A DNA stretch of 64,000 bases from NCBI RefSeq assembly GCF_001625195.1, contig NC_054389.1, forward strand, positions 11,404,520 to 11,468,519, read 5' to 3'. Origin of the DNA: Drechmeria coniospora (lineage: Eukaryota; Ascomycota; Sordariomycetes; Hypocreales; Ophiocordycipitaceae). The first letter of the stretch is position 1; each line of letters begins with the position of its first letter. Of the stretch, positions 34,582 to 44,900 are shown one piece after another. The position numbers and the translations under genes are program-made. The notes below the pieces were generated by a model. The model searched no databases and was not told the DNA's origin. It saw only the letters and a list, made by a program, of their open reading frames with translations.

Positions 34582-36499
34582 ATGTCCGACCACGACGGTA
34601 TGATGGCCGACACCGGATACGTGGCCCCGGTCCCAGAGCTCGACGACCACCGCCACCAGTCGACGCCGATGACGGGAGTGGATCGCCCCCGGAGGGGCAC
34701 CTTTGATTCCCTGTACGGCACTCGCCTCGTCGACGCCGATCAGATGGCGCCCGCGATCCGCGTGCGTGACTTTGAGGAGGCCATCATCGACGAGGACGGC
34801 TTCGAGTCGCCCTCGGTCATCCGCCACAGCCGTCGTCTGACGGTGGAATCCGTCAACGATGGAAGGACCGTCTCGCCGCCGAACTCGGTCAAGGCTTTCG
34901 CCCAAGCCCGGCGCCGAGAGCGCGGCCTGTCCTTCTCGGATCAAAAGTGCGAGCACGAGGACGGCGTCGGTCGATCCATGTCCATCTCCAGCCGTCGCAG
35001 CCACCGGAGCAAGGCTCGCACCGTCGACAACGACTCCGGAAGCCTGCTGACGAACAAGGAGGCTGAGGAGGACGTCTGCTTCCCCCTCCAGGATGGCCAT
35101 CGGAACCATGAGCTTCGCATCGACTTTGACTACCTCGAAAACTTCATCAGCGCCGAGCGGGCCGCCCACGTCGACGACCGCGAGGCCGCGATGCCGAAAA
35201 CCTTTGACGACCTGCGACCGCAATGCACCGATGCGCGGAAGGCCCAGCTCGCCACCATCGACGGCGATCTTCTGGACATGCCGTCGGAAGAGTCCGTCGC
35301 CAACGAAAAGTCGCCTGCCGAGGCGACGACCAAGCCTTTGCACGCTCACGCCGTCGACAACAACCGCTTCAGCTTCTTCTCCTCCGCCTGGGAGTCGACA
35401 ATCCACGCGGCCGAGATGGGCGACCTGGTCCTGCCCGGCGAAGATGTCCGCGGTCTCTTCGAGCTCCCCAAGGACGAGGCCGACGGCGTGTGGTGGCTGA
35501 ACGTCAACCGTGCCACCAAGGAAGAGGTGCAAGGCATCTGCAAGGCCTTTGGCGTCCATCCCCTGACGGTCGAGGACATCATCACGCAGGAGGCCCGAGA
35601 GAAGATCGAGCTGTTCCCGGCCTACTACTTCGCCTGCTTCCGGTCCTTCAACGTCGTCGAGGAACCTGACGGGTTGGAGTACGAACCCTTCAACATCTAC
35701 GTCCTCGTCTTCCGGCAAGGCACCCTCAGCTTCAGCTTTGCCCCGAACTCGCATGCCTCGCAGGTCCGCAAGAGGATCACGGCCCTGAAGGAATACGTTT
35801 CTCTCAGCAGCGATTGGATCTGCTACGCTCTGATGTAGGCTCCCCCCCCCCCCCCCCCCGCCGCCGCCGCTCGTCCCCGTTGCCGGAACGTGCCCTCGGC
35901 TAACCGAAATGACGTGCAGCGACAACATCGTCGATTGCTTCGCCCCGGTCATCCGGACCATCGAGCTCGAAGCCGACGCCATCGAGGACGAAGTCTTCGT
36001 CATGCGGCACGACGACTCGAGCTCCTTTCTCCGATCCATCGGCCGCGTGCGCAAGAACTGCATGGCGCTGCTGCGCCTTCTGGGCGGCAAGGCCGATGTT
36101 CTGCGCGGATTCACGAAGCGCTGCAACGAAAACTACCAGGTGACGCCGCACATGGACATTGGCATGTACCTCGGCGATATCCAGGACCACGTGGTGACCA
36201 TGGCGACGAACCTCGGTCACTTTGAAAAGATGCTCTCGCGCGCTCACAGCAACTACCTGGCAACTCTTTCCATCAACAGCATCTCGCAGGGCACCGACAC
36301 CAATCGTGTCCTGAGCAAGATCACCTTCCTGGCCTCGGTTCTGGTGCCCTTGAACCTTATCAGCGGTGTCTTCGGCATGAACGTGACGGTTCCCTTCGGG
36401 GCCAGCGGCCGACTGGAGCCATTCTTTGGCATCATCGGCTGCATGATTCTCATGTGCTCCCTCATCTTGGGCTGGGCACGATGGAAGCGCTACATCTGA
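34582..36499 (+). CDS. CorA-type magnesium transporter (Alr/Mnr2 family)
   Basis: Mg2+ channel of the eukaryotic CorA family, expected in plasma or vacuolar membrane. Two exons, 34582-35834 and 35920-36499, give 610 residues. About 250 N-terminal residues are hydrophilic and charged, with Ser/Arg clusters (SMSISSRRSHRSK) as in fungal Alr1/Mnr2. The CorA soluble domain follows (GVWWLNVNRATKEEV, FGVHPLTVEDI, EKIELFPAYYFACFRSF). Two C-terminal membrane helices (about 550-569 and 585-603) flank the signature GMN at 570-572 (FGMNV). The intron (35835-35919) starts GTAGGC and carries an 18-base C tract. Which Alr-type paralogue this is cannot be told. Confidence 0.92.
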
Positions 36500-37078
36500 G
36501 AGGTGACGGATCGAAGTCGTTGTGTGCTTTTATCTATGAAGGAGGTGGAAACGGTCTCTCGAATGCTTAATGAGGTGAATGGAAACTACAACTACGTACG
36601 CAGTCGCTTGCTACACACTTGCTTGGAGCACATGCACGCCATGCCCATGACCTGGTTTCCGTTTCGTCGTCATGCTCCCTCTCCACTCGCTCGGGTGCAC
36701 GTAAAACAAATTCGAGTTGTTGAAGAGAAATATGATCAACTGTCTCTGCGATCTATTTATCTACACCGATTAGGCGAATAATCTTGGATAATCAAGCGTT
36801 TATTGTACGATGCCTGCTGGCCGACGTTGAACTCGACGGTCAAATTCCACTCGCGGGGGATGCACAGTAAAGGAAACAGTGGGCCTCGAAAATCTTTTGC
36901 GCTCTCCCATTCGTCAGGACGACCAAGGTAGAACCTGCAGCGTACACAGGTGCAAGACATCCGGTTTTGAAGCAGGAAATATCAGGCGAGCCATCTTGCG
37001 AGCCATCACAACTTTCGTTTTCTCCTCGTCCCTCTCGTTTTCCGAATCCCATCCCGCGTTCCAATCCATTCAACCATA
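36500..37078. other. Intergenic region upstream of TIM8
   Basis: 579 bases with the CorA 3' UTR and the TIM8 promoter. No gene or repeat is recognised. Confidence 0.6.
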
Positions 37079-37590
37079 ATGAACGCGGCGCAGACAGGTG
37101 TCGAGAATCTCGACCTCGAGAAGCTCAACGACCAGGACAAAGCAGACCTCCGCCAGTTCCTCGCGAATGAGCAACAACGGTCACAGATCCAATCCCGTGA
37201 GTTGCCTCTCCCTCCAATTATATCTCTCGCAATTCCGTTGTGAGGATAAGCTTCATCATCGTCAGCTTCACTGCTACGAGACTCATCGACCCGCTTTCGT
37301 CGTTTGGCCCTTGGCACTCTCGTCGGCGACGATTGTCCCCTTCGCCCCTCGTCTCGTTCCTGCGTTGCTACCTCTGGCACCATTTGATACCAAGAATCAT
37401 TGCTCACTCTCTTGCCAAATGCTTAGAAACACACAACCTAACACAAATCTGCTGGAAAAAGTGCATGCCGGGCAACGTCAAAAATTCGAAGCTGGACAAG
37501 TCCGAGGAGGGCTGTATCGTCAACTGCGTCGATCGCTTCCTGGACCTTAATTTCCTGACAATCAAACACCTCAACAACATGCGGTCATAA
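37079..37590 (+). CDS. TIM8: Mitochondrial intermembrane-space chaperone Tim8
   Basis: Small Tim protein that, with Tim13, escorts hydrophobic precursors across the intermembrane space to the TIM22 or SAM machinery. Two exons, 37079-37196 and 37427-37590, give 93 residues. The twin CX3C motif is CWKKC (48-52) and CIVNC (69-73), separated by 16 residues. The first exon has the family helix [19 protein letters not shown], and the end [10 protein letters not shown] fits Tim8. The 230-nt intron is the longest among the recognised small genes; the acceptor TTAG at 37423-37426 restores [10 protein letters not shown]. Confidence 0.94.
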
Positions 37591-38062
37591 GGTTCGCTGC
37601 ACGTCTCTCGACCAGCCATGGACGATGTATATATATATTTGGGCATAAGTTGGCTGCACCAACTACGACGACCGCCTTCCGTTCTGGCCGTTGGGAGGCA
37701 ATTTCACGCTGAAGCCCGGCAAGGCCAGGGAGGGTACCATGCGAGTTGGGAAACATCGACATGCAAGTCGGACGAGCGAATACTACATGAATAGCGCATG
37801 TCGCTCATGCGTCCAAAATGAGCGTAATTGTTGCCCAAAGGCGTCTTTCCGTCTTTTGTCCAGGAGACTACGAGATATCACCCAAGTCTGCGGTTGCCCG
37901 GCGGCAGATGAAGTTGTGGCCTGATATGCCTGTATCGTCCATTTGCAATGTAGTTGCGTTTGTATCAAATGCGCCTTTTGATTTCCGACGTCCATGGGTC
38001 GGCACCCAATAACAGACCAACCCGAACCAAAGAAAATCTCGTCACTTCCAGGGGTAACAAGA
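37591..38062. other. Convergent 3' region between TIM8 and uL23
   Basis: 472 bases with 3' UTRs. A TATATATATAT run lies at about 37627-37637, just after TIM8. No gene is supported. Confidence 0.55.
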
Positions 38063-38862
38063 TTACACCAGAGACAGCTTGTTCGCGGCAATGTCCAAAG
38101 CATCAACGTCGGGGGTAAGACGGGCGTAGGCTTTCTTGGAACCATCGGGGCTGTTGCAGTGTCAGCGATCGAGTTGCATGCACCGGCCGGCCACGAGGCA
38201 AGGGTGATCGCGGGCCGGATGGAGGTGGAACGAACCGGATGAGGGTATTGATCTTGACGGTGTCGATGTCGTACAGCTTCTTCAGCGCCTGCTTGATCTG
38301 GGCCTTGTTGGCCTTGACGTCGACGATGAAGACGAGCGTGTTGTTCTCCTCCATCTTCTTCATGGCGCTCTCAGTGTTGAGGGGGTGGATGACGATCTTG
38401 TGCTCGTCGAGACGAGGCAGATGGGGAATCGACTTCCGGGGGTACTTGGGAGCGCGGGAGACGACTAGGGTCTTGGGTCGGTGGAAAGACGTGCTCAACC
38501 GGACCTTGCGCTGCTTGTGCGAGTGCGACTGTGGAGGGCATGACGGTTAGCGACGGTCGTCCGCATCCTCGAAGCCATCGATGACGAGAATCCGGATGGG
38601 AGGTTTGAGAAAACTTACGCCCTTGAGAGCAGCCTTGGCAGCAGCATTTGCCTGCTTGGTGCCCTTGGGGGCGGCTACAGTAGAAGTTGCATCAGCAATC
38701 GCTCTTTTTTCAGAACTCGCAAAATCTGCTGCTGCATGATGCGCGAACAATGTGGCGACGTTGTAGCTGGTGCTCCATGGACAAATATTGAAATCCAATT
38801 CATCGCCAGCGTCATTATCCCGTACCTTTCTTGCCTTTCGTGGTGTCCTTGCCGGCGGCCAT
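38063..38862 (-). CDS. RPL25: 60S ribosomal protein uL23 (L25/L23a)
   Basis: Large-subunit protein at the exit tunnel, where the signal recognition particle docks. Four exons: 38862-38826, 38674-38619, 38528-38236, 38150-38063, giving 157 residues. A basic Ala/Lys N-terminal extension ([11 protein letters not shown], then [16 protein letters not shown]) is followed by [33 protein letters not shown] and the conserved core [14 protein letters not shown]. The last exon encodes [20 protein letters not shown] and ends in the typical [11 protein letters not shown]. The first intron (38675-38825) is 151 nt, longer than the others, as is common in ribosomal protein genes. Confidence 0.95.
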
Positions 38863-39380
38863 TGTGTCGGTGGTCGTGTCGTGATGCGGAGGTTGTCGAC
38901 GTCCAAGATCGCAGCGCAGAAACACCTTTTTCTCGCCGCTGTGGGCAAAATTGTCGCTTAGGGCTGCTGGGGCGTTCCCCACCTCCAAGCATGCTGCTGG
39001 TGGCAGTTTGGTGTGGATTCATGTCACGTGATATAATGCCTTCCTGCAGCATATGACGTACTAGTATTATACTTGGTAAGTACATTTTCGAGAACCAGTA
39101 TTAAGTAGGTAAATGGATTTTGGAGGCTGTAAATTTAACCTCATGAGGCGGCTCCTACCTACTCATACATGACGTTTCAACACTCGCCAAAGTCAACATA
39201 TGCCAGTCAATGTTGTTGTCTTTCCAAACCACTAGGTGCGCAGATTCTAAAGATGAGCTTGCTCGACGAGAGAGTGGTTGCTCTGCTGGCCTCGATTTCC
39301 CCACTGGACAATCTAGCCTGTTCTAACTATTGGAGAATTTCAAGTCTAGTTATTTGATCTACTTGTCGGCAAATGTTTCG
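38863..39380. other. Divergent promoter region of uL23 and BMT2
   Basis: 518 bases between two genes of ribosome production. A GTCACGTGA site lies at 39023-39031 and a small GTAC-type cluster at 39055-39100. No gene is supported. Confidence 0.6.
39023..39031. promoter_or_regulatory. Candidate CBF1-type E-box (GTCACGTGA)
   Basis: The extended CACGTG core in GTCACGTGA matches the known Cbf1 consensus (RTCACRTG). It lies 161 bases upstream of the uL23 start and 350 bases upstream of BMT2. Binding is inferred only from the match. Confidence 0.4.
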
Positions 39381-40262
39381 ATGGGAACCAAGAAGAGGAA
39401 ATCGTTGAAGAGCCTCGCCGCAGGCAGGCCACCGATGGCTAGGTCGGCCCGGTCCATGTCCAGCAAAGCCAGCCGGACTCTCATCAACAACCATCACCAA
39501 CTACAGAAGATGCGTTTTCAAGCAGCGGCCAATGGAGACAAGGATTTAGAAGCAGCCATCTCCACCGAGATTGCCTCACTAGGTGGCTTGAACCAATACC
39601 AACAGGCCAGTCTCCATGGGCAGAGTATCGAGAGGGGAGGCGACACGTCGAAGATTCTCCTGAAGTGGCTTTCGGCCGATGAGCTGGCCGGTCTGGGCCG
39701 CCGGCCCTCGATGCTCGAAGTTGGGTCGCTGAGTACGCGCAATGCGTGCTCGACCTGTGGCCTCTTTGACGTCGTTCATATCGACCTCAACAGCCAGGAG
39801 CCAAATATTCTACAGCAAGACTTCATGGCACGCCCACTGCCGGAATCCGAGGCGGACAAGTTTGACGTCATATCGCTGAGCCTGGTCCTGAACTTTGTTC
39901 CAGACGCCATGAACCGGGGCCAAATGCTCCTTCGAACTCTTTCGTTTCTCCGTGACAGTGGCAAGCCATCACGGGACACGGCCGGCGGCCTTCCATTCCC
40001 ATTGCTCTTCCTAGTCCTACCTCGAAGCTGCCTGGACAACTCACGGTACATGACGGCGGGCAAGTTGGAGGAGCTCATGGGAACGTTGGGATACGAGCTG
40101 GTCAAGGCCAAGTCAACTCAGAAGTTGGCGTACGGTTTATGGGGGAAAGCACGCCCTCTACCCTCGGCTGCCATAGAGTTCACCAAACGAGAGATCAACC
40201 CGGGGCGGACCCGAAACAATTTTTCCATCACGCTGAAGCACCCACCTACGCAGTCAACCTGA
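39381..40262 (+). CDS. BMT2: 25S rRNA adenine-N1 methyltransferase Bmt2
   Basis: Nucleolar SAM-dependent enzyme that makes m1A at position 2142 (yeast numbering) of 25S rRNA. Single exon of 293 residues. After a basic start (MGTKKRKSLKSL) and helical region with SRTLINNHHQLQK comes the methyltransferase fold: motif I MLEVGSLSTRNACST (about 112-126), FDVVHIDLNSQ, QQDFMARPLP and DVISLSLVLNFVPDAMNRGQML, which is characteristic of Bmt2. PLLFLVLPRSCLDNSRYMT and LGYELVKAKSTQKLAYGLW complete the family pattern. The ATG at 39381 is the first Met in the conserved region; upstream codons are not family-like. Confidence 0.93.
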   Translation: MGTKKRKSLKSLAAGRPPMARSARSMSSKASRTLINNHHQLQKMRFQAAANGDKDLEAAISTEIASLGGLNQYQQASLHGQSIERGGDTSKILLKWLSADELAGLGRRPSMLEVGSLSTRNACSTCGLFDVVHIDLNSQEPNILQQDFMARPLPESEADKFDVISLSLVLNFVPDAMNRGQMLLRTLSFLRDSGKPSRDTAGGLPFPLLFLVLPRSCLDNSRYMTAGKLEELMGTLGYELVKAKSTQKLAYGLWGKARPLPSAAIEFTKREINPGRTRNNFSITLKHPPTQST

Positions 40263-40916
40263 ACGGCGCAGCTCCCTACTACCTGGACAAGTCGCGCCCT
40301 GTCAATCGGCCAAGCCGTTCACCCAGACCAATGGCAAGCGAAGCTGAGGGTCCGCGACGCAATCTCTCATGCTTTGGTCACGGCTGAAGGACGTCGGGTA
40401 CCAACGGTCTCGTCGGCCCAATCGAGATGCCCGGCATGACTGCTACGAGGCAGATCAGCCTACGGATGCACTCCACAAGTCTTGGGACGCAGGCACACCA
40501 GGCTTGGGTGCTGCTTCCCAATGAGCTATCCATGTATGTCTTGGTATATTTGTCCGATTTGGTTCATTTTTTTACTGACGTCGTCCAATGTGCAGCCACG
40601 CCTTTCGAGGCCATCCACGACTCTGTTCATTTCAAGACGGAGATGAATTCGCCGGCCAGTTTGGCACGCTCGCTCATTGAGAGATTATGGCAGGATCCAG
40701 CAGGCGGGGCCATCGACACCATGACAGCACCACCAAATTGCATACTACTTTGTGCTGTTGTGGCGGTCACGTGCCCAAGGCTCCGATCGGGTAGCTTTCG
40801 TCGATGGGCGCATGGCTTCAGCGCTCATGGCACAGCCTCACGTTCGTGTCCGAAATTCCCAGCCCCCCTATGTGGTGCGATGGCGCAGACGAGCGAGGAT
40901 GGGGGGGGGGGTTCGG
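40263..40916. other. Convergent 3' region between BMT2 and UTR4
   Basis: 654 bases. A long open frame on the plus strand (40427-41191) overlaps UTR4 antisense and is not supported. No repeat or RNA is recognised. Confidence 0.55.
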
Positions 40917-41935
40917 TCAAGGCCGCTGGTTCGGAGCGGCGAGTGACAGCCGAACCTGATGAGCAGCTTCAGGTCCGAAGCTGGAAATGGCAATCATGGA
41001 CAGGGGGTTGCTCTCGGGCAAAGGCGGGTTGCCAGGTCGCGAGACCGGCAGACTCCGCATGCCAGCGGCGATGGCCGCGCCGACCTCGCCGAGATTGTCG
41101 CTCAGGAAGAGCCAGCGAGCGGGTGGGACGTTTGGGTGGCTGGAGAGGATGGCGGCGTAGCTGGCGGGATCCGTTTTGGGTCCAGCGTTGACGGTATCAA
41201 ACCAACCATCGATCATGGGCGTGAGATTGGCAGGTTGGGCAGTTGTGTGAGCAAAGAATAGCTTCTGGGCCGCGACGGAGCCAGAAGAGTATATCAGTAT
41301 TTTCTTGCCGCCGGCGTGAGCGGCCGAGATGACGGGTGCCACGTCGGGGAAGATGGGGGCTTTGAGTTTGCCGGATTCGTAGCCTGCCTGCCAGAGGTAC
41401 CCTTGGAGCGCCTTCAAGTAGGGGGCTTTGACATCCCGCGCAACCAGATCGCGCACATGTGATTCAAAGGCGGCGCGATCCGCACGGAACTCCTCGGGGA
41501 AGGCGTCACGATACGGGGCAAAGCTGGGCAGCTGCCACTGACTGTCAAGGTGCGTGGTGAGCACGTCTAGCGCGTAGGGGAACTGGGGGTGCAGCGTGTC
41601 CTCGGGTCAGCTTTGGATGTGTCTGGACTGCCAGGGGATGAATATCAGGACATTGGCTCGCATCGCACTGGTAGCTGCAGGTGCCCTGGCCATGAAGTGT
41701 GCTCGCAGGACGCGAATGCTCGCACAAATGCTCGTACGCTGGGGCGAAACTCACCAGCACATCGTGAACGAATGAGATGGGACAGATGGTGCCCTCTGTA
41801 CGGACGGTTTCAGGACGTCAACGGCACCGTTTCGACTCGGTGTCGGGTTTGCACTTTGCACGTCGGGAGGGGTGGCTACGAACCAATGTCAAAGACGAGC
41901 ACGTCAAAGTCGGCAAAAGCCGCATCCGCCGCCAT
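40917..41935 (-). CDS. UTR4: Enolase-phosphatase E1 (methionine salvage)
   Basis: HAD-family enzyme that converts 2,3-diketo-5-methylthiopentyl-1-phosphate to the acireductone in methionine salvage. Three exons, 41935-41884, 41795-41755 and 41582-40917, give 252 residues. The nucleophile motif is FDVLVFDIEGTICPISFVHD (Asp and Glu of the DxEGT form typical of this family). The cap region has SFAPYRDAFPEEF. HAD motif II is ILIYSSGSVAAQKLFF, the Lys motif lies in NAGPKTDPASY and the last acidic motif in LFLSDNLGEVGAA. The small second exon (41 nt) carries GTICPISFVHDVL; omitting it breaks the active site. The C-terminus is somewhat longer than in yeast. Confidence 0.93.
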
Positions 41936-44900
41936 GTTGGAGATGCGTATCGATGGCCGCAGTTGAATCGCTCGAGTCAAGTCAGAATGGAGGATTGGTG
42001 AGAAGTGTTGAAGAAACCCGCCGCTGGTATTTGCGTACGAGGTGCGAGGAGGCGCTTGTGTGACTTTTTTTTCGGTTCGAGATGTTTTGCACATGTACTG
42101 TAAGTGTACTGTACTCGGAGGTGTATTATTACTTACTTACTACACGTACGACCATGTACAGTACTGCAAGTATACTGTACTCGGAGGTGTGCTGTACTTA
42201 CTTACTACAGTACACGTACGACAACTAAAGTACAGGTACATGAGTAATACTCGAAACAAGTACGTGGAAGTACGGTAAGAACTTGGCTTATGTGTACAGA
42301 TACATCGCGGAGTACAAGTTCGTACTGTACAGTAAGTACAGTACTTACTCCGCAACTTCGAGTCTCGACGTTCAAGTGATGGACCTACCCTGTACAAGTA
42401 ATAATAGCTGCATGTACTTGACAGTACAGAGTACAGTAAATAAGTAAATACACTACTCCGTACACCTACAATAATTACAATGTACATGTAGTGTGCTCCG
42501 TACGTGTACAACTAATCCTATTAATACATTTGCATTGAATATCTGCCATTGTAAAGCACTAGCGCCAATGGGAGCGGCAAGACGAAAAGGGTTCTATGGG
42601 GAATATAATAGTGCGCTCAACAATGCCACCACGGCAGAGTGCTAGTGGTACATTAGGTTGCATTGGCCGAGGTACCTGACATTAGCCACAGGAACATCTG
42701 TCGGGCCCCAGCACCCAGCCAGCCACGCACACCACCCACCCGCCTCAACACCAAGTGACCACCAAGTTGGCTGCGACCATTGCGTTAGGATTACGAGTAC
42801 AGCACAGAGTACGGAGCACTCGCGGAGGAAGATTCATCCAAGTACTGCACCTAGTGGGTTGGCAAGAAAGCCCATGTGCCTGTACTGTACACCTAAGCCC
42901 AAGCGAGTGCAGCACTTTGCTACATTTACAGTACTGTACGTGTACTCCGTCAACTTGCCTGGCAGAAACCCCCTCCACACCGACGGCAGAGACTCAGGTA
43001 CAGGGTAGCAACGTTGGCGGTTCTCTCCTCGGCTTCCTGCGTCTTCAAAGCGACCGACGTCTGTTTCATTCATCCGGCTGATTTATTTCTACGGTGTCAA
43101 CTGCGTGACAATGTCGCCGCGATCATGTCTCGTTCTGTTGGACTGCTGGGTCCGCGGAATGATCTAGCATCTTCTCCCGTCTTCTCGTCCACCTCGGCCG
43201 CCTCGCCTCCAACATGCATACAGTACGCAAAAGGCTACCCCTCCCCTCACACGCGCATGCATGCACATGCATGCCGATCTACTGCTGGGTGTGAGTGCAT
43301 AGGTGTACGATGTATGTATGCTACTATACACGTAGTATTGCTCGTACTTGTGCTGCATGCACGCGTCGGTACACCGCATGCCGCTAAGACACGACTAGTA
43401 GGTGCCTTGGGTAGTGGCACGAGAAGAAGCCGGCAGACGACTGCCTACGACCGATAGTGCGTGCAGTAGCACCGCAGAAGTTCAAAACATGGCATCACCA
43501 AGAACCCCCCAAGTACACCGCGTACACGTACGCAGCATCTTCGCCCCAGAGGACATTGTCGTCGCATGCGGATCGCCCATTTTCCCATGCACAGAATAAC
43601 CCGGATCCGAGGGTGCTTCTCCGCGGCTTACAAGTAATAGTACGTTTCTCCCGCGATAGGTCGGGGTGCGAAACCCTGGGGATTCACGAGTCGACTCGCC
43701 GCCGCAGGGTCAACAATAGGTATGCTCGAACGCATGAGCATCTCGTCAATGACGCAATGCATCCCGCCCTTTGTTTGTTCCGACGCATTGCGAAGACACA
43801 TCACGGTGCACCTGGACGAATGATGCGACTCGATGGTATCGCCGTCGCCTGGCAACAAGGCATGGATTCCTGCCACCCCCACCACCCTATAGACGTCTGT
43901 GGTATGCGGAACAGGCGGTGGCGAGTCGGTCGATTCACGCACCAGGTTCCGTCATACATGGAATAATAGTACCGCATGCACTCCGTGTCGACGAGCCGTA
44001 CGGAGTACAGCACGTGTATTGGCCACCTCGAACGCCGCCCTGGTCATGACGGTCTTGGTGAAACGCACCGTGTCAGGAGTGGGAGGCGACTGTACGACGA
44101 CCAGGACACTGGTGCTAGGGGGGCAGCCAGGTGCAACCTGGATACGTGTTCCTGGCACTACCCGGACACACTCATCCCTGTGGCAGTCGAAATGCGGCCA
44201 TCAGGCGACTATCGTTTCATCTTCTCTGCATAACACCAAGCACGCTCAGCCCGACCTACCCAGTGGCGAGAAGCAGACGCTCGCCATGCTGTGCGTACCG
44301 GGCCGAGCGACAGCCTTTTGGATGAAGTTGGGAGCAAAACAAACACCGGCAGTTCGACGTCGGGATGACACCAAGTCATGCTGCTTCTGCAGAATGTGCT
44401 GCATTCTAACGCCCAGGGGTTCCATGGACCACATGCGGGTATTTTACACTTGCTTTCCAGCATCGGTGCCTCGAGCTGTCTCGAATCTTCCATGAGCCAC
44501 GGCGAGGTGGGCATATTCACCAGGTTTACGCCCCTGCCACTGCTTGTACTGTACAGTACATGGCAAGCACTGTACATGGTAAGCGCTGTACATGGCAAGT
44601 ACTATGCCGTACTGCACCCCCCGTACAGGTGCATGCTAAGATACCTTGGGCAGTCTGCATGAGCAAGTACGCCTAGTACTTAATTACCTGCGCTCCGTGC
44701 CAAGGATGTGTAGGAGTATCCCAGGGAGTGATGCTCGAGATACGCACGGAGTACATGCAATACTTGCATCACAGCCATTGCTTGTGTATGTGTGAAGGGG
44801 AACATGTACGTACGAGTTACAAGTACGTGTATGCGTACGTGTACAACAAGTACGGCGTACTCCGTACAACTAGCAGTATTACTCCCGTACAGTACGGAGT

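Noticed and set aside
40427..41191. 254-codon plus-strand frame
   Set aside because: Its second half is exactly antisense to the conserved UTR4 exon; the first half has no family features.
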